From positions 1-20,188 of the forward strand of contig CALIJH010000023.1 of NCBI GenBank assembly GCA_938017765.1: a DNA stretch of 20,188 bases, written 5' to 3'. Position 1 is the stretch's first letter. Each line of letters opens with the position of its first letter. The notes beneath the pieces were generated by a model. That model saw nothing but the letters and a program-made list of their open reading frames with translations, had not been told where the DNA came from and searched no databases. Shown here one piece after another: positions 1 to 8,049 of the stretch. Origin of the DNA: an uncultured Leptotrichia sp. GTDB lineage: Bacteria; Fusobacteriota; Fusobacteriia; Fusobacteriales; Leptotrichiaceae. The position numbers and the translations under genes were made by a program.

Positions 1-93
1 ATCATTATTGTTTATTGAAGCTGTTTTAACAGTAAAATTTCTATGATAAAATAATATAAAAATTTATTATATTAATTTCCATTCATTTTTTTA

Positions 94-114
94 CTATTGA
101 GACAATATCAACAT
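94..114 (-). other. Six-codon open frame behind a promoter and strong RBS
   Basis: Directly after an AAGGAG (117-122) there is an ATG at 114, followed by TTG ATA TTG TCT CAA and a TAG stop. That encodes the peptide MLILSQ. If TTG at 111 is the start, the peptide is one residue shorter and the spacing to the ribosome binding site is a better 5 bases. No longer frame begins before the window edge. It could be a leader peptide for a gene further left, or a chance frame left after decay. The promoter and RBS just upstream are the only reason to list it. Confidence 0.3.
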
Positions 115-140
115 TTCTCCTTTCTTGTTTTATTTTTGAT

Positions 141-170
141 ATTATAACATGTAACTTTATATTCTTTCAA
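141..170 (-). promoter_or_regulatory. Leftward sigma-70-type promoter
   Basis: Read on the minus strand, TTGAAA (170-165) is followed after 18 bases by a perfect TATAAT (146-141). A purine-rich AAAGGAG follows about 20 bases later. It points out of the window on the left, after the terminator-like hairpin of the pilin operon, so it should start a separate transcript. Confidence 0.6.
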
Positions 171-353
171 TATAAAAAGAAAGAATTATTTTTATAATTA
201 TAATTTTCATTTATTTTTCTATGAAACAAAATTTTATATCGAAAATATAATACATAAAATTTTTAACTCATTTCACAAAAAAATTGTTAAACATAATAAT
301 CAGTATAACAGAAAAGATAAAACAAAAGAATGATTTGATGATATAAAAAAACA

Positions 354-420
354 AGGAGATATCCTATAAATAAGAAAAGCATATAAAACACAGTAAAAAC
401 TTATTTATGAGATATCTCTT
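354..420 (-). terminator. Probable intrinsic terminator of the secretion operon
   Basis: Two 21-base arms (354-374 and 400-420) are inverted copies of each other with three differences, one of which is a G-U pair in RNA. They enclose a 25-base loop and each contains GATATC. Read leftwards, the second arm is followed at once by TTG and seven T residues in all around 353-344. It lies about 40 bases after the pilin stop codon, as expected for the end of this transcript. The stem is AT-rich, so its strength is uncertain. Confidence 0.6.
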
Positions 421-462
421 TTGTATTATTTTTATTTTTTCTATTCTACATTTAATGTATCC

Positions 463-816
463 TTATGTTATCATTGCAATATTTATGTTTGCACCAAAAA
501 CTGCATTGATAAGGTCTCCTATTCCCCACGCAATTCCAATAATAACAGCTGCCTGAATAAATTTCATAAATATCCCTGCAATATCAGGCGGACGCCCCGC
601 AGAAAACAATTCAGGTAAAATGCCTGCGGCTGTTATGACAAGCATTACTGCGGTTATTGCCCACTGGAGAAATCTAATATATCCGGCTAATAATTCATTA
701 ACATCTCGCGTTACCTCCGTTGCAGTATCCTTAACGTCCGCACCGCTTGCCGAAACTGTTATGAGCAACATAAGAGTTACTATGATAAACATAATTACCG
801 TTTTTCTGTTTCGCAT
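463..816 (-). CDS. virB2: VirB2/TrbC-type conjugative pilin precursor
   Basis: This 117-residue protein has the layout of VirB2/TrbC major pilins. A basic N terminus (MRNRK) and a hydrophobic core form a long signal peptide, with a likely signal peptidase site after Ala26 (Ser-Gly-Ala). The mature part of about 91 residues has two membrane helices, about 46-66 and 84-107. They are joined by a short loop containing GRPPD, the position of the cytoplasmic loop in VirB2. Known family members sit in the inner membrane before being polymerised into the pilus. The gene starts 25 bases after the VirB6-like gene, behind a modest AAAGG, and is the last gene before the terminator-like hairpin. No cyclisation site can be judged. 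The call rests on size, topology and context, since pilins are poorly conserved. Confidence 0.85.
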   Translation of the reverse strand: MRNRKTVIMFIIVTLMLLITVSASGADVKDTATEVTRDVNELLAGYIRFLQWAITAVMLVITAAGILPELFSAGRPPDIAGIFMKFIQAAVIIGIAWGIGDLINAVFGANINIAMIT

Positions 817-841
817 ATTTTTTTGCCTTTCTTTCTTTAAA

Positions 842-1675
842 TTATAATTTAGACCCTATTCTACTTATCTGATTCATCATTCCTTTTATAAGACCCATTA
901 AAATAAATACTCCTACTATATGTATAAATTTTCCTCCTACCGAATATAGATAATTCATATATCCCGCACTAAGACCTACTATGATAAATGTCATATAGTA
1001 CTGTATTGATGTCGCCAGTAATGTCTTAGGTATCGCCATGCCGTAGTTTTCTCTCAAAGGCTTAAATGTCATAAGCACAAATGAAATTCCTGAAAATATA
1101 TACATAAGATGTACCCCCAGTATCATTCTCAGTATATCTGCAAAAAACAATATAATTACAACATACATAAACATTTTTAATAATATCATTATAAGATGAT
1201 ATCCGAGGTTACTTATTAATACCCACTCAAAGAAAATTTTCCATGCAGCTTTCATATCATATATTTTATTCGGAATTTCTTCCAGTGTTTTCCATAGCTT
1301 ATCGAGATTCAAAAGTACACCATCCGTTACAAACAGTTCTCTGTTTCCGACTTTAAAACTGAACATATATTGGGGTATTTTTTGAAACATTAAAGGCTCA
1401 ATTATATTTTCCAGTAAATTAATACCTCCCAACCAGTTCATCATAATAAAAACAAGAAATCCTGCAAATATAAGCTCATTAAAAACTTTTGAAAGAACTT
1501 TAGTTGCCTCTCCGTTTACCGCTATAAGAAGAATTTCGTAGAGAATATGTAACGTCAAAAGAATTACAACTAAAACAAGAATCTCGGACAGTACCTGTCT
1601 CATTGCTATTTTACCAAATCTTATAACATTTACAAGACTTTCTGCAATCTTTCCGCTTCCATAGTTTATTACCAT
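842..1675 (-). CDS. Second VirB6/TrbL-like polytopic inner-membrane protein
   Basis: A 277-residue protein with about six membrane helices: near 30-52, 66-85, 152-180, 186-205, 222-241 and 250-266. The loop between the second and third (about 86-150) is probably outside and contains a polar stretch with FKVGNRELFV. Residues 185-240, with the pattern Y-x3-G-x(n)-F-x(n)-G and a charged LREN turn between two long helices, resemble the core of TrbL/VirB6 proteins. These form part of the inner-membrane channel of type IV secretion systems. It has no cleavable signal peptide. The RBS AGGAAGG lies 9 bases before the ATG. It pairs with the pilin gene behind its own candidate promoter. It is distinct from the larger VirB6-like protein in this operon. 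Family assignment is moderate; the membrane role is clear. Confidence 0.7.
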   Translation of the reverse strand: MVINYGSGKIAESLVNVIRFGKIAMRQVLSEILVLVVILLTLHILYEILLIAVNGEATKVLSKVFNELIFAGFLVFIMMNWLGGINLLENIIEPLMFQKIPQYMFSFKVGNRELFVTDGVLLNLDKLWKTLEEIPNKIYDMKAAWKIFFEWVLISNLGYHLIMILLKMFMYVVIILFFADILRMILGVHLMYIFSGISFVLMTFKPLRENYGMAIPKTLLATSIQYYMTFIIVGLSAGYMNYLYSVGGKFIHIVGVFILMGLIKGMMNQISRIGSKL

Positions 1676-1819
1676 AACTTTTTCCTTCCTGACTAATTTT
1701 TATTATATTTTCATATAAGGATTTTTTTCTATATTTCAAAATATCTTTTCAAAAAGTTTTTTATAAAAACTTATTCCGATATTATTTCCATTTTTTAATT
1801 ATACATCTTTTTTTATTTT

Positions 1820-1848
1820 ATTTTACATCATTTTATTATTTTTGACAA
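1820..1848 (-). promoter_or_regulatory. Internal leftward promoter for the last two genes
   Basis: On the minus strand TTGTCA (1848-1843) is followed after 17 bases by TAAAAT (1825-1820). It lies in the 279-base gap between the 1152-residue gene and the VirB6-like/pilin pair. Transcription would begin about 140 bases before the VirB6-like start codon and leave a long leader that contains a small hairpin at 1754-1772. It would let the pilin and its partner be made separately from the rest of the operon. Confidence 0.5.
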
Positions 1849-1954
1849 ATCAAACAAAACACCTGTAATAATGTTAAAAAGTTCAATAAATTCAATATTT
1901 TAAGCTTAAATATGGAATAAAAAAATTACTTTGAAATTGAAATTTTTTTATAAG

Positions 1955-4900
1955 TTATCTCATAAAATCATCACGAACTCTTACATATTCTTCAATATTT
2001 TCTTTCTCTTCCTTAAGCTTTTCCATATCTTCTTCGTATTCCCTCTGAGCTTCATTTTTTTCTTCTTCTTTTTTGTTTTCTACTGCCTGCATAACAGTAA
2101 TCTTAATATCTTCTTTGAATTTTTCTTTAGTTTTTTCCTGATTTTCAAGACTTTCTTTTCTGTCCCTACTGATTTTCAACATATCTTCTTCGTATTCTTT
2201 TTCAAATTCACCCATAATCTCTTTCATTTTCAGTTTCACATCTTCGATTTCTTCCTTGAGTTTTCGGAGATTATTCTTATATTTTTTTATTTCATGATTT
2301 ACAAATACTTTTCTTCCTATAAGATTTACTTTTCTTAAGGCACTCATTTTCATCTGCCCTCTATAACCTGCAAGTTTGTTGCTCATTCTAAATTCCTGAA
2401 AACTCTGATTTTGATAACCCGTTTCGGCAAAAGTTCCTTCATCATCAAGAGCGAGAAGTTCCCTTATATAAGTGTTATCCACACTTTCATATTTTACGAC
2501 ATAATCGATAAATTCCCTATCATTGAAAGTGTTAAGATCAAACTTTTCAGAAAAATCTTTATCTTCGGATTTGTTGCTTCTAAGTCTTTCCATAAACCTA
2601 TCTGCGAATTTATTTACAGCTTTTTTCGTATTTTCATCCATTCTTTTAAATTTTTCAATATCACCGTTCAAAAGCTCGTGCATTTTTATATTATTGTCCG
2701 TCAATCGGACAAAATCATTATTAAACAAGTTTTTGGCAAAAGTTCCTGCCTTTCTGCGTTCTTCGATTATAAAATCTTTATTCAGTTGTTTTATATCAAG
2801 ATTGCTCATTATCTGACTGAGCATTTTTACTTTTTCTTTGAGATTTGCTGAATTATATAAGCCAAGATTATATTCAATCTCTCTTATAAGTCTGGCATTC
2901 AGTTTAGGATTTATTATTATGTCGTTTTTAAGAAGTTCGGTATCTGTATAATAATCTTTTAGAAGTACCTGCCATTTTTTCTTAATAGCATCCTTAAGAA
3001 TTTCCACATAAAACCTGTCTGTAACTTTCAGTAAATCCCTGTACTGTTTTTCAAGAATACTGCTTTTAAGGAGTATTTCCACAGCTTGTGTAGAAGTCAG
3101 CTTATTCTGCATGGAAAGTACACCCATTTTCAGGAAATTGCTTTTTCTGACATTTTCTAAATTCTGACTGAGAAATTTCAGATTTTCAATTTCAAATCCC
3201 GTTTTTTTTAATTCATTGACAAGATTTATATTGTTTTTATCATGGACCGTATTGTCAAAATTTTCAGTAAATATTTCATTATTTTTGAGATTGAAAGCAT
3301 TTATTTTTTCCTGATTTTCTTCTATAATTTTAGAAAATTCTGCAGCTTTACTCTGAATATAGCTACTCTGACCATTCAAAATTTCCAAATCGGGTTTCTC
3401 TTCAAAAAAACTGTCTCTAAAGGAAAAATCAAGACTTTCTTCGTTATATCTTCCATTAGGCTTATTTCTTCCGTTCAGATTATTTTTAAAAATTCCATTA
3501 TCGAGGCTCGCATTAAGATTTTCCTTGAATACATTTAATACAAAAATCATATTACCTATATCTATAAATTTATATTTATCCACAATTTTTGTAACGGGAA
3601 TACCTTGTTTCAACATTTTGCCAATCTGATTTTTATTTCTATCCAATCTTTGCAGGTCAGCTTTATCTATTTTAAATTTGGGATTGGAAGAAATATTACG
3701 GTAAAATTCTTCAAAATCATAATTATAAATTTGCTTGCTTCCCGCAATTACTGAATTCTTATTCAAATAAGAAATTATTTTTTCTTTATTGGCAGGATTC
3801 TTCTCTATAAAAGGCAGAACAGTCTTTATAATAGCTACATCAAATCTTGATTTAAATTCATAATTTATATTATTTAAAACAAAGCTTGCTGAACTTTGAT
3901 TGATCATATTTTCCAATTTTTCAAAATCCGTAATTTTATCAACTGTTTTTTCATCCAATTCAAGCTTTATATCATCAAGTAATAAATCTCTGATTTCTCC
4001 CTGTTTATCATTAAAATTAAAAACATTTCTGTAGTTTTTTATAAGCTGATTTACAATTCTTGTTTTTCTATCGGCAAATTTTTTTGCAGTTTTTACAATT
4101 TCATTTCTACTTTGTCTGCTAAGTATGTCAAATCCTGAATAAATAAGGTCAATATCTACTTTTCCCTTTATAAAAGGTACTTTTAATCCGAAAAATGGGC
4201 TTTTTATTTCATCAATCACAATATATGTCTTTCCGGTAAGTTTCTTTTCCATATAACTGTTTATTATTACTTCATTCAATACTAAATTTTTTGTAGTATC
4301 GGAAAGTTTTTCCCCAAGTTTCTTTTCCAAATCCTTAAATAATCTGTCTCTATCTTCATATAAATTTTTCAGATTTCTTTTTGTCATTTTTTTTATATTA
4401 TATCTTTTAAGGAAAGGTTCCAATTTCTTATACTCTTTTAAATAATGATTGGAATTAAAACTCAAAGTTTCGATATAATTATCCAATGTTCCTATTCTGA
4501 AATTTTTCCTTACTTTATTTATTTCATTTATCTCATCAAGATTTGTATGATAAAATTCTTGTTTCATAACTGTTTTTACATTTTCATATTCAGACTTAAA
4601 GTCCTTGTCATCTTTTATTATTTCGGACATTCTTTCATCTTTATTTACTTTGAGTACCGTATCTATTGTATTTTCCAGAGAACCCTCTCCAAAAAGCATT
4701 TTCTTTGGCAGATTTACAAGAGGGGAGAAATATTTATTCAGTCTTTTTCCTATTCCATATTTAAAAATATCCGATACAAACTCTTCAAAAAAGATTTTAT
4801 TGAATATAGCTGAACCTGACGAATAAAAATTCTGTATTCCCAATATTTCATTATTTTTTATTTCCTGACATTTTTTTTCATAATTGTGTGCTAAATTTAT

Positions 4901-5413
4901 ATATTCCATATTTTTGGCAAGATTTACTCTGTTCAGTGTATCAGTATCTTCATTTAACACATCATAAAGTTCATATGGATCTGTATTATTTATAATATCA
5001 GTTATATTTTTCAGATTGATTTCTGAAATATCTTCTTTTTTATCGTATAATTTCTGCAAACTGTCAATTTCTGAATTCTTATTTTGTTTATCCGATTTTT
5101 CTGATTTTTCAAAATTGGATAAATTTTCTTTATCTTCTTTTAGGTTTCTGTCTTCAATATTTTTATTTTTTGATAATATATCCTTTTTTCTGAAAAGAGC
5201 TTCTATTTCTTGATATTTTTCTTTGTTAAAAGAATTATTTATTGTTTTGAATATATTTTTTATATCTCCACTTTTTTCAAGCTCAAAGTTATATTCCGTA
5301 TCAATGTCATTTTCATCATAACTGTTTATAAGAGTGCTTCTATCTATAAAAAAAGTATTCCTGAAATATTTCAGGAACTTTTCATCTGCATTTTTTTTTC
5401 TCCCTTTTCCCAT
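1955..5413 (-). CDS. Large (1152 aa) soluble coiled-coil protein of unknown family
   Basis: I do not recognise this family. The 1152-residue product has no signal peptide and no membrane helix, so it should be cytoplasmic. It starts with a basic patch (MGKGRKKNADEK), followed by a low-complexity charged zone (about 75-135, Lys/Glu/Asp/Asn/Ser). A long, mostly helical middle follows. The last 110 residues are a near-continuous Lys/Glu coiled coil in which the motif EYEEDM occurs twice, encoded by an 18-base direct repeat (2024-2041 and 2180-2197). An RBS (GGGAG) sits 5 bases before the ATG, 17 bases after the NlpC/P60 stop. It lies between two VirB6/TrbL-type genes, so a role in the transfer apparatus is likely (a scaffold, a substrate-handling protein or a secreted effector), but the sequence does not decide. 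Confidence 0.9.
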   Translation of the reverse strand: MGKGRKKNADEKFLKYFRNTFFIDRSTLINSYDENDIDTEYNFELEKSGDIKNIFKTINNSFNKEKYQEIEALFRKKDILSKNKNIEDRNLKEDKENLSNFEKSEKSDKQNKNSEIDSLQKLYDKKEDISEINLKNITDIINNTDPYELYDVLNEDTDTLNRVNLAKNMEYINLAHNYEKKCQEIKNNEILGIQNFYSSGSAIFNKIFFEEFVSDIFKYGIGKRLNKYFSPLVNLPKKMLFGEGSLENTIDTVLKVNKDERMSEIIKDDKDFKSEYENVKTVMKQEFYHTNLDEINEINKVRKNFRIGTLDNYIETLSFNSNHYLKEYKKLEPFLKRYNIKKMTKRNLKNLYEDRDRLFKDLEKKLGEKLSDTTKNLVLNEVIINSYMEKKLTGKTYIVIDEIKSPFFGLKVPFIKGKVDIDLIYSGFDILSRQSRNEIVKTAKKFADRKTRIVNQLIKNYRNVFNFNDKQGEIRDLLLDDIKLELDEKTVDKITDFEKLENMINQSSASFVLNNINYEFKSRFDVAIIKTVLPFIEKNPANKEKIISYLNKNSVIAGSKQIYNYDFEEFYRNISSNPKFKIDKADLQRLDRNKNQIGKMLKQGIPVTKIVDKYKFIDIGNMIFVLNVFKENLNASLDNGIFKNNLNGRNKPNGRYNEESLDFSFRDSFFEEKPDLEILNGQSSYIQSKAAEFSKIIEENQEKINAFNLKNNEIFTENFDNTVHDKNNINLVNELKKTGFEIENLKFLSQNLENVRKSNFLKMGVLSMQNKLTSTQAVEILLKSSILEKQYRDLLKVTDRFYVEILKDAIKKKWQVLLKDYYTDTELLKNDIIINPKLNARLIREIEYNLGLYNSANLKEKVKMLSQIMSNLDIKQLNKDFIIEERRKAGTFAKNLFNNDFVRLTDNNIKMHELLNGDIEKFKRMDENTKKAVNKFADRFMERLRSNKSEDKDFSEKFDLNTFNDREFIDYVVKYESVDNTYIRELLALDDEGTFAETGYQNQSFQEFRMSNKLAGYRGQMKMSALRKVNLIGRKVFVNHEIKKYKNNLRKLKEEIEDVKLKMKEIMGEFEKEYEEDMLKISRDRKESLENQEKTKEKFKEDIKITVMQAVENKKEEEKNEAQREYEEDMEKLKEEKENIEEYVRVRDDFMR

Positions 5414-5430
5414 TTTTCTCCCTTCTTTTA

Positions 5431-6084
5431 TCAGGATATATCTATTATTCTTTTTATTACTACCATTTTAGACATAAAATATCCTTGATTAAGTGGAACG
5501 ATTATTACCTTTTTACTTGCACTGGAAGCATGTATCATTTTTCCGTTTCCTATATACATTCCCACATGTGATACTGTATCAGGTCTTTCAGGGTCAGTTT
5601 CAAAAAATATTAAATCTCCTTTTCTTGCAGACATAAGGCTTACACTTCTACCTACTCTCGCTTGATCCCTCGACACTCTCGGAAGTACAATTCCTATACT
5701 GGAATATACGTTTTTTACAAAAGCCGAACAATCAAGACCTCTTCTGGTAGTTCCTCCCCAGAGATAAGGTATTCCAAGGTAAGTATTTGATTCGCTTATC
5801 AGTTTGTTAAGTGCGTTATTCAACATACTGTATTTATTTGACCTTGAGCCTCTAAAATTAAAGTTGGTATTTATTTTCTCCTTTGTTGCTTTTACATCCC
5901 CGTCCCCTTTTTCATAATTACGCTGCGAAGCGGAACTATCAGAATCTTCTTTATTTTCTACATCTTTTGTTGCTGTATTTTCCTGTCTGTTTTGAACTTT
6001 CCTATCTTTTTCCATTGTAAATCTCATTCCGCTGGAAAAAGCAAAAGATGAAATAACGAATGTAATCAGCAATGCTTTTTTCAA
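5431..6084 (-). CDS. Exported NlpC/P60 peptidoglycan peptidase
   Basis: A 217-residue protein with a Sec signal peptide (about residues 1-18, MKKALLITF...). A charged, low-complexity linker follows (about 25-75), then a C-terminal NlpC/P60 domain (about 95-215). Visible family landmarks are YLWGG, the catalytic cysteine in GLDCSAF (Cys119), the aspartate and phenylalanine of GDLIFF, the catalytic histidine in SHVGMYIGNG (His173) and the third polar residue in HAS (His185). These enzymes are cysteine peptidases that usually cut the gamma-D-Glu to diamino acid bond of the peptide stem. In transfer operons they locally open the cell wall. The start is TTG, 7 bases behind a strong AAGGAG, which may limit expression. 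It lies between the VirB6 gene and the 1152-residue gene. Confidence 0.94.
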   Translation of the reverse strand: MKKALLITFVISSFAFSSGMRFTMEKDRKVQNRQENTATKDVENKEDSDSSASQRNYEKGDGDVKATKEKINTNFNFRGSRSNKYSMLNNALNKLISESNTYLGIPYLWGGTTRRGLDCSAFVKNVYSSIGIVLPRVSRDQARVGRSVSLMSARKGDLIFFETDPERPDTVSHVGMYIGNGKMIHASSASKKVIIVPLNQGYFMSKMVVIKRIIDIS

Positions 6085-6108
6085 TTTTCTTCTCCTTTTT
6101 TCTATTTT

Positions 6109-7941
6109 TTATCCTTCATCATTTTCCTCAACTGTATCAGGTTCAGGCTGTCTCATATATTTCTGTTGTTTTTTTGCTTCATATTCAGCTCCATCTTCAT
6201 CTATCTTTCTAGCTATTTCAGGGAACATTTTCTCAAAGAGTGCTACAAACGGTCCTGAATTTGGCATATCTGCTTCCCAAGCTCCGGGTGTACTTTCACC
6301 TTTCAGAAACTTTCCAATTTGTTCCGCAGTATATTTTTTCTTTCCTTGTTTATTACCGTTATTATTAACATTTACCGTTCCGCCTCCGACTTTGAAAGAA
6401 CTCTTATCTTTTCCTGAACCTGAAGAACTGTTACTGTTTTTAGCATTTCTTACGTTTTTATTTGCAGCCGTACGGATATCTCTCATTTTTTTACCTTCAT
6501 CGGATCCGCCAAAAGGTTTTCCCATAGTCTCTGATAATGCAGTCGTCAATGAACCGCCTGATTGAGTGAAATTTTTTATGAAATTTCCTGCTGTTGTCAT
6601 TTTAGTTATCGCACCTGTAACGTCGTCTATCATTTTACTTCCCGGAATAAATGCCGCACTTCCTGAATTTAAGAAACTTCCTATTGTTTTTATCTGACTA
6701 AGCAGAGCGTTTATAATAAAGATAGTTATTATTGTATTGAGAAGTTTATTAATATCCAGACCTATTTTTACATTAAGTTTATCAATATTACTGAAAGCAA
6801 AACCTATAAGAGTGAACATAACAATAACATTTACCATGGCACCTGAAATAGCATTTATAACTCCTGAACCCATATTCTTTGTAATTCTGAGAGCCATAAA
6901 AAGCATAACTACCATAGTGAAACAACCTATAATCAGATAATCTACCAACACTGTCAATATTTCAATCGCTGCTTTCAAACAGAACCATAAAAGTATGAGT
7001 CCCGAAAATAATATTACAGTCGGAAGTATACTGTTTGTTACGTTTTTCGCACTGAACATCATTGCCGCTCCTGAAGCTATAATAGCAAAAGGAGCGTTAA
7101 AAAGTTTTCCTATATAATCAGGTAAGTTATACATATCAAATTTTTGTCCTGAAAGCATACTGCCTATTTTTACTGAAATATTAAATAACGGTCCTGTATA
7201 AAAATTCCAGAAAAAACTGTTGGCGAGTAACAGAAGTAATGTCCCCATAACCATTAACTGAGGAAACATATCTTTTAAGATTATCAATATCGACTTCGGC
7301 TCTTCGGTACCGGAGTCGGTTACACCTTTAAGTATACCGATAAGTATCTCCAAAGTTCCCATAAGAAGCAGAAAGACTGCTAAAACGTTTGAAAGAGTAC
7401 GTCCAACATTATCTGTAATATTTCCTGTGATTTTAAACATATTTACTATTATTTGACCTCTTATGTCATTGGAATTTTTTATTTTACCGATAGGGGAACT
7501 TTCATAATTCGGATTATTTATCGAGCCGTTCCCTCCTCCGCCTTTTTTCAATTCTCTTAATTCCCTTGCCATAAATATTACAACAAGTATTATCTGCCAA
7601 GGTTTTAACTTAGTTTTATTCCATGTCGAAGGACTGGAATTTGTATCATTACCGGAAGAAAGTCCCGATGATGAACCCACTCCTTTAATTGACCCGCTCA
7701 GTTTATTTTCAAGACCATATAAAGCACTCCCTGCCGCCGCAGTTGACATAATTGACCCTATATTGAACAGAACGGGATCATCATTAGCCTGTCTGTTCAT
7801 CTGTTCAACCTGATTATATGTCCTGTTATTTTCTTCAGCATTTTGTGCATCCAAAAGAGCATTTGTTGTAGTAGTTATGGAAAAAGCTCCAATATGACAT
7901 ATAAGAAGAAATATCGCTGTAATTTTTCTTATGTCAGTCAT
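6109..7941 (-). CDS. virB6: Large VirB6/TrbL family inner-membrane channel protein
   Basis: This 610-residue polytopic protein has the VirB6/TrbL layout. A hydrophobic N-terminal segment (6-25) is followed by a polar periplasmic-type region (26-110). Membrane helices follow near 182-206, 228-246, 284-298, 304-322, 328-352, 366-384 and 398-416. A hydrophilic tail of about 190 residues, rich in Asn, Ser, Lys and Gly, ends the protein. Helices 328-384, joined by a turn containing RITKNMGSG, give the characteristic TrbL/VirB6 core. VirB6 proteins line the inner-membrane part of the DNA path. The gene directly follows virB10, but a 108-base gap with a clear hairpin separates them. The start ATG lies behind GGGGG, which is a weak ribosome site. 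The long C-terminal extension resembles the extended VirB6 proteins known from some diderm groups. Confidence 0.87.
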   Translation of the reverse strand: MTDIRKITAIFLLICHIGAFSITTTTNALLDAQNAEENNRTYNQVEQMNRQANDDPVLFNIGSIMSTAAAGSALYGLENKLSGSIKGVGSSSGLSSGNDTNSSPSTWNKTKLKPWQIILVVIFMARELRELKKGGGGNGSINNPNYESSPIGKIKNSNDIRGQIIVNMFKITGNITDNVGRTLSNVLAVFLLLMGTLEILIGILKGVTDSGTEEPKSILIILKDMFPQLMVMGTLLLLLANSFFWNFYTGPLFNISVKIGSMLSGQKFDMYNLPDYIGKLFNAPFAIIASGAAMMFSAKNVTNSILPTVILFSGLILLWFCLKAAIEILTVLVDYLIIGCFTMVVMLFMALRITKNMGSGVINAISGAMVNVIVMFTLIGFAFSNIDKLNVKIGLDINKLLNTIITIFIINALLSQIKTIGSFLNSGSAAFIPGSKMIDDVTGAITKMTTAGNFIKNFTQSGGSLTTALSETMGKPFGGSDEGKKMRDIRTAANKNVRNAKNSNSSSGSGKDKSSFKVGGGTVNVNNNGNKQGKKKYTAEQIGKFLKGESTPGAWEADMPNSGPFVALFEKMFPEIARKIDEDGAEYEAKKQQKYMRQPEPDTVEENDEG

Positions 7942-8013
7942 AACGGTTATACCCCCAATCTTAATATATTTATTTTTAATCTTACATATTTTTATAAGTT
8001 TTTTCTCTAATCA

Positions 8014-8042
8014 TTGTAATAACTGTAAAACAATTATTACAA
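8014..8042 (-). promoter_or_regulatory. Intergenic hairpin between virB10 and virB6
   Basis: TTGTAATAA (8014-8022) and TTATTACAA (8034-8042) form a perfect nine-pair stem. It continues across one mismatch with TGT/ACA around an AAA loop. The stem starts 8 bases after the virB10 stop codon. On the transcribed strand there is no T tract after it, so it is not a standard terminator. It may protect the upstream mRNA end, be a processing site, or weaken read-through so that less VirB6 than VirB10 is made. Confidence 0.5.
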
Positions 8043-8049
8043 AAAACTA

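Larger units (their letters stand above)
1..462. other. AT-rich non-coding end of the operon
   Basis: No open frame of useful length is seen on either strand in these 462 bases. The stretch follows the stop codon of the pilin gene. It holds a terminator-like hairpin (354-420), a leftward promoter (141-170) with a ribosome binding site (117-122), and small AT-only inverted repeats: CTGTT-TT-AACAG at 21-32, and AATATAA/TTATATT at 53-73. The rest is featureless A/T. It separates the secretion operon from whatever lies left of the window. Confidence 0.7.

Noticed and set aside
1931..2338. A 135-residue plus-strand frame very rich in Phe
   Set aside because: It is the reverse image of the Lys/Glu coiled coil of the 1152-residue protein; poly-Phe comes from antisense AAA/GAA codons.
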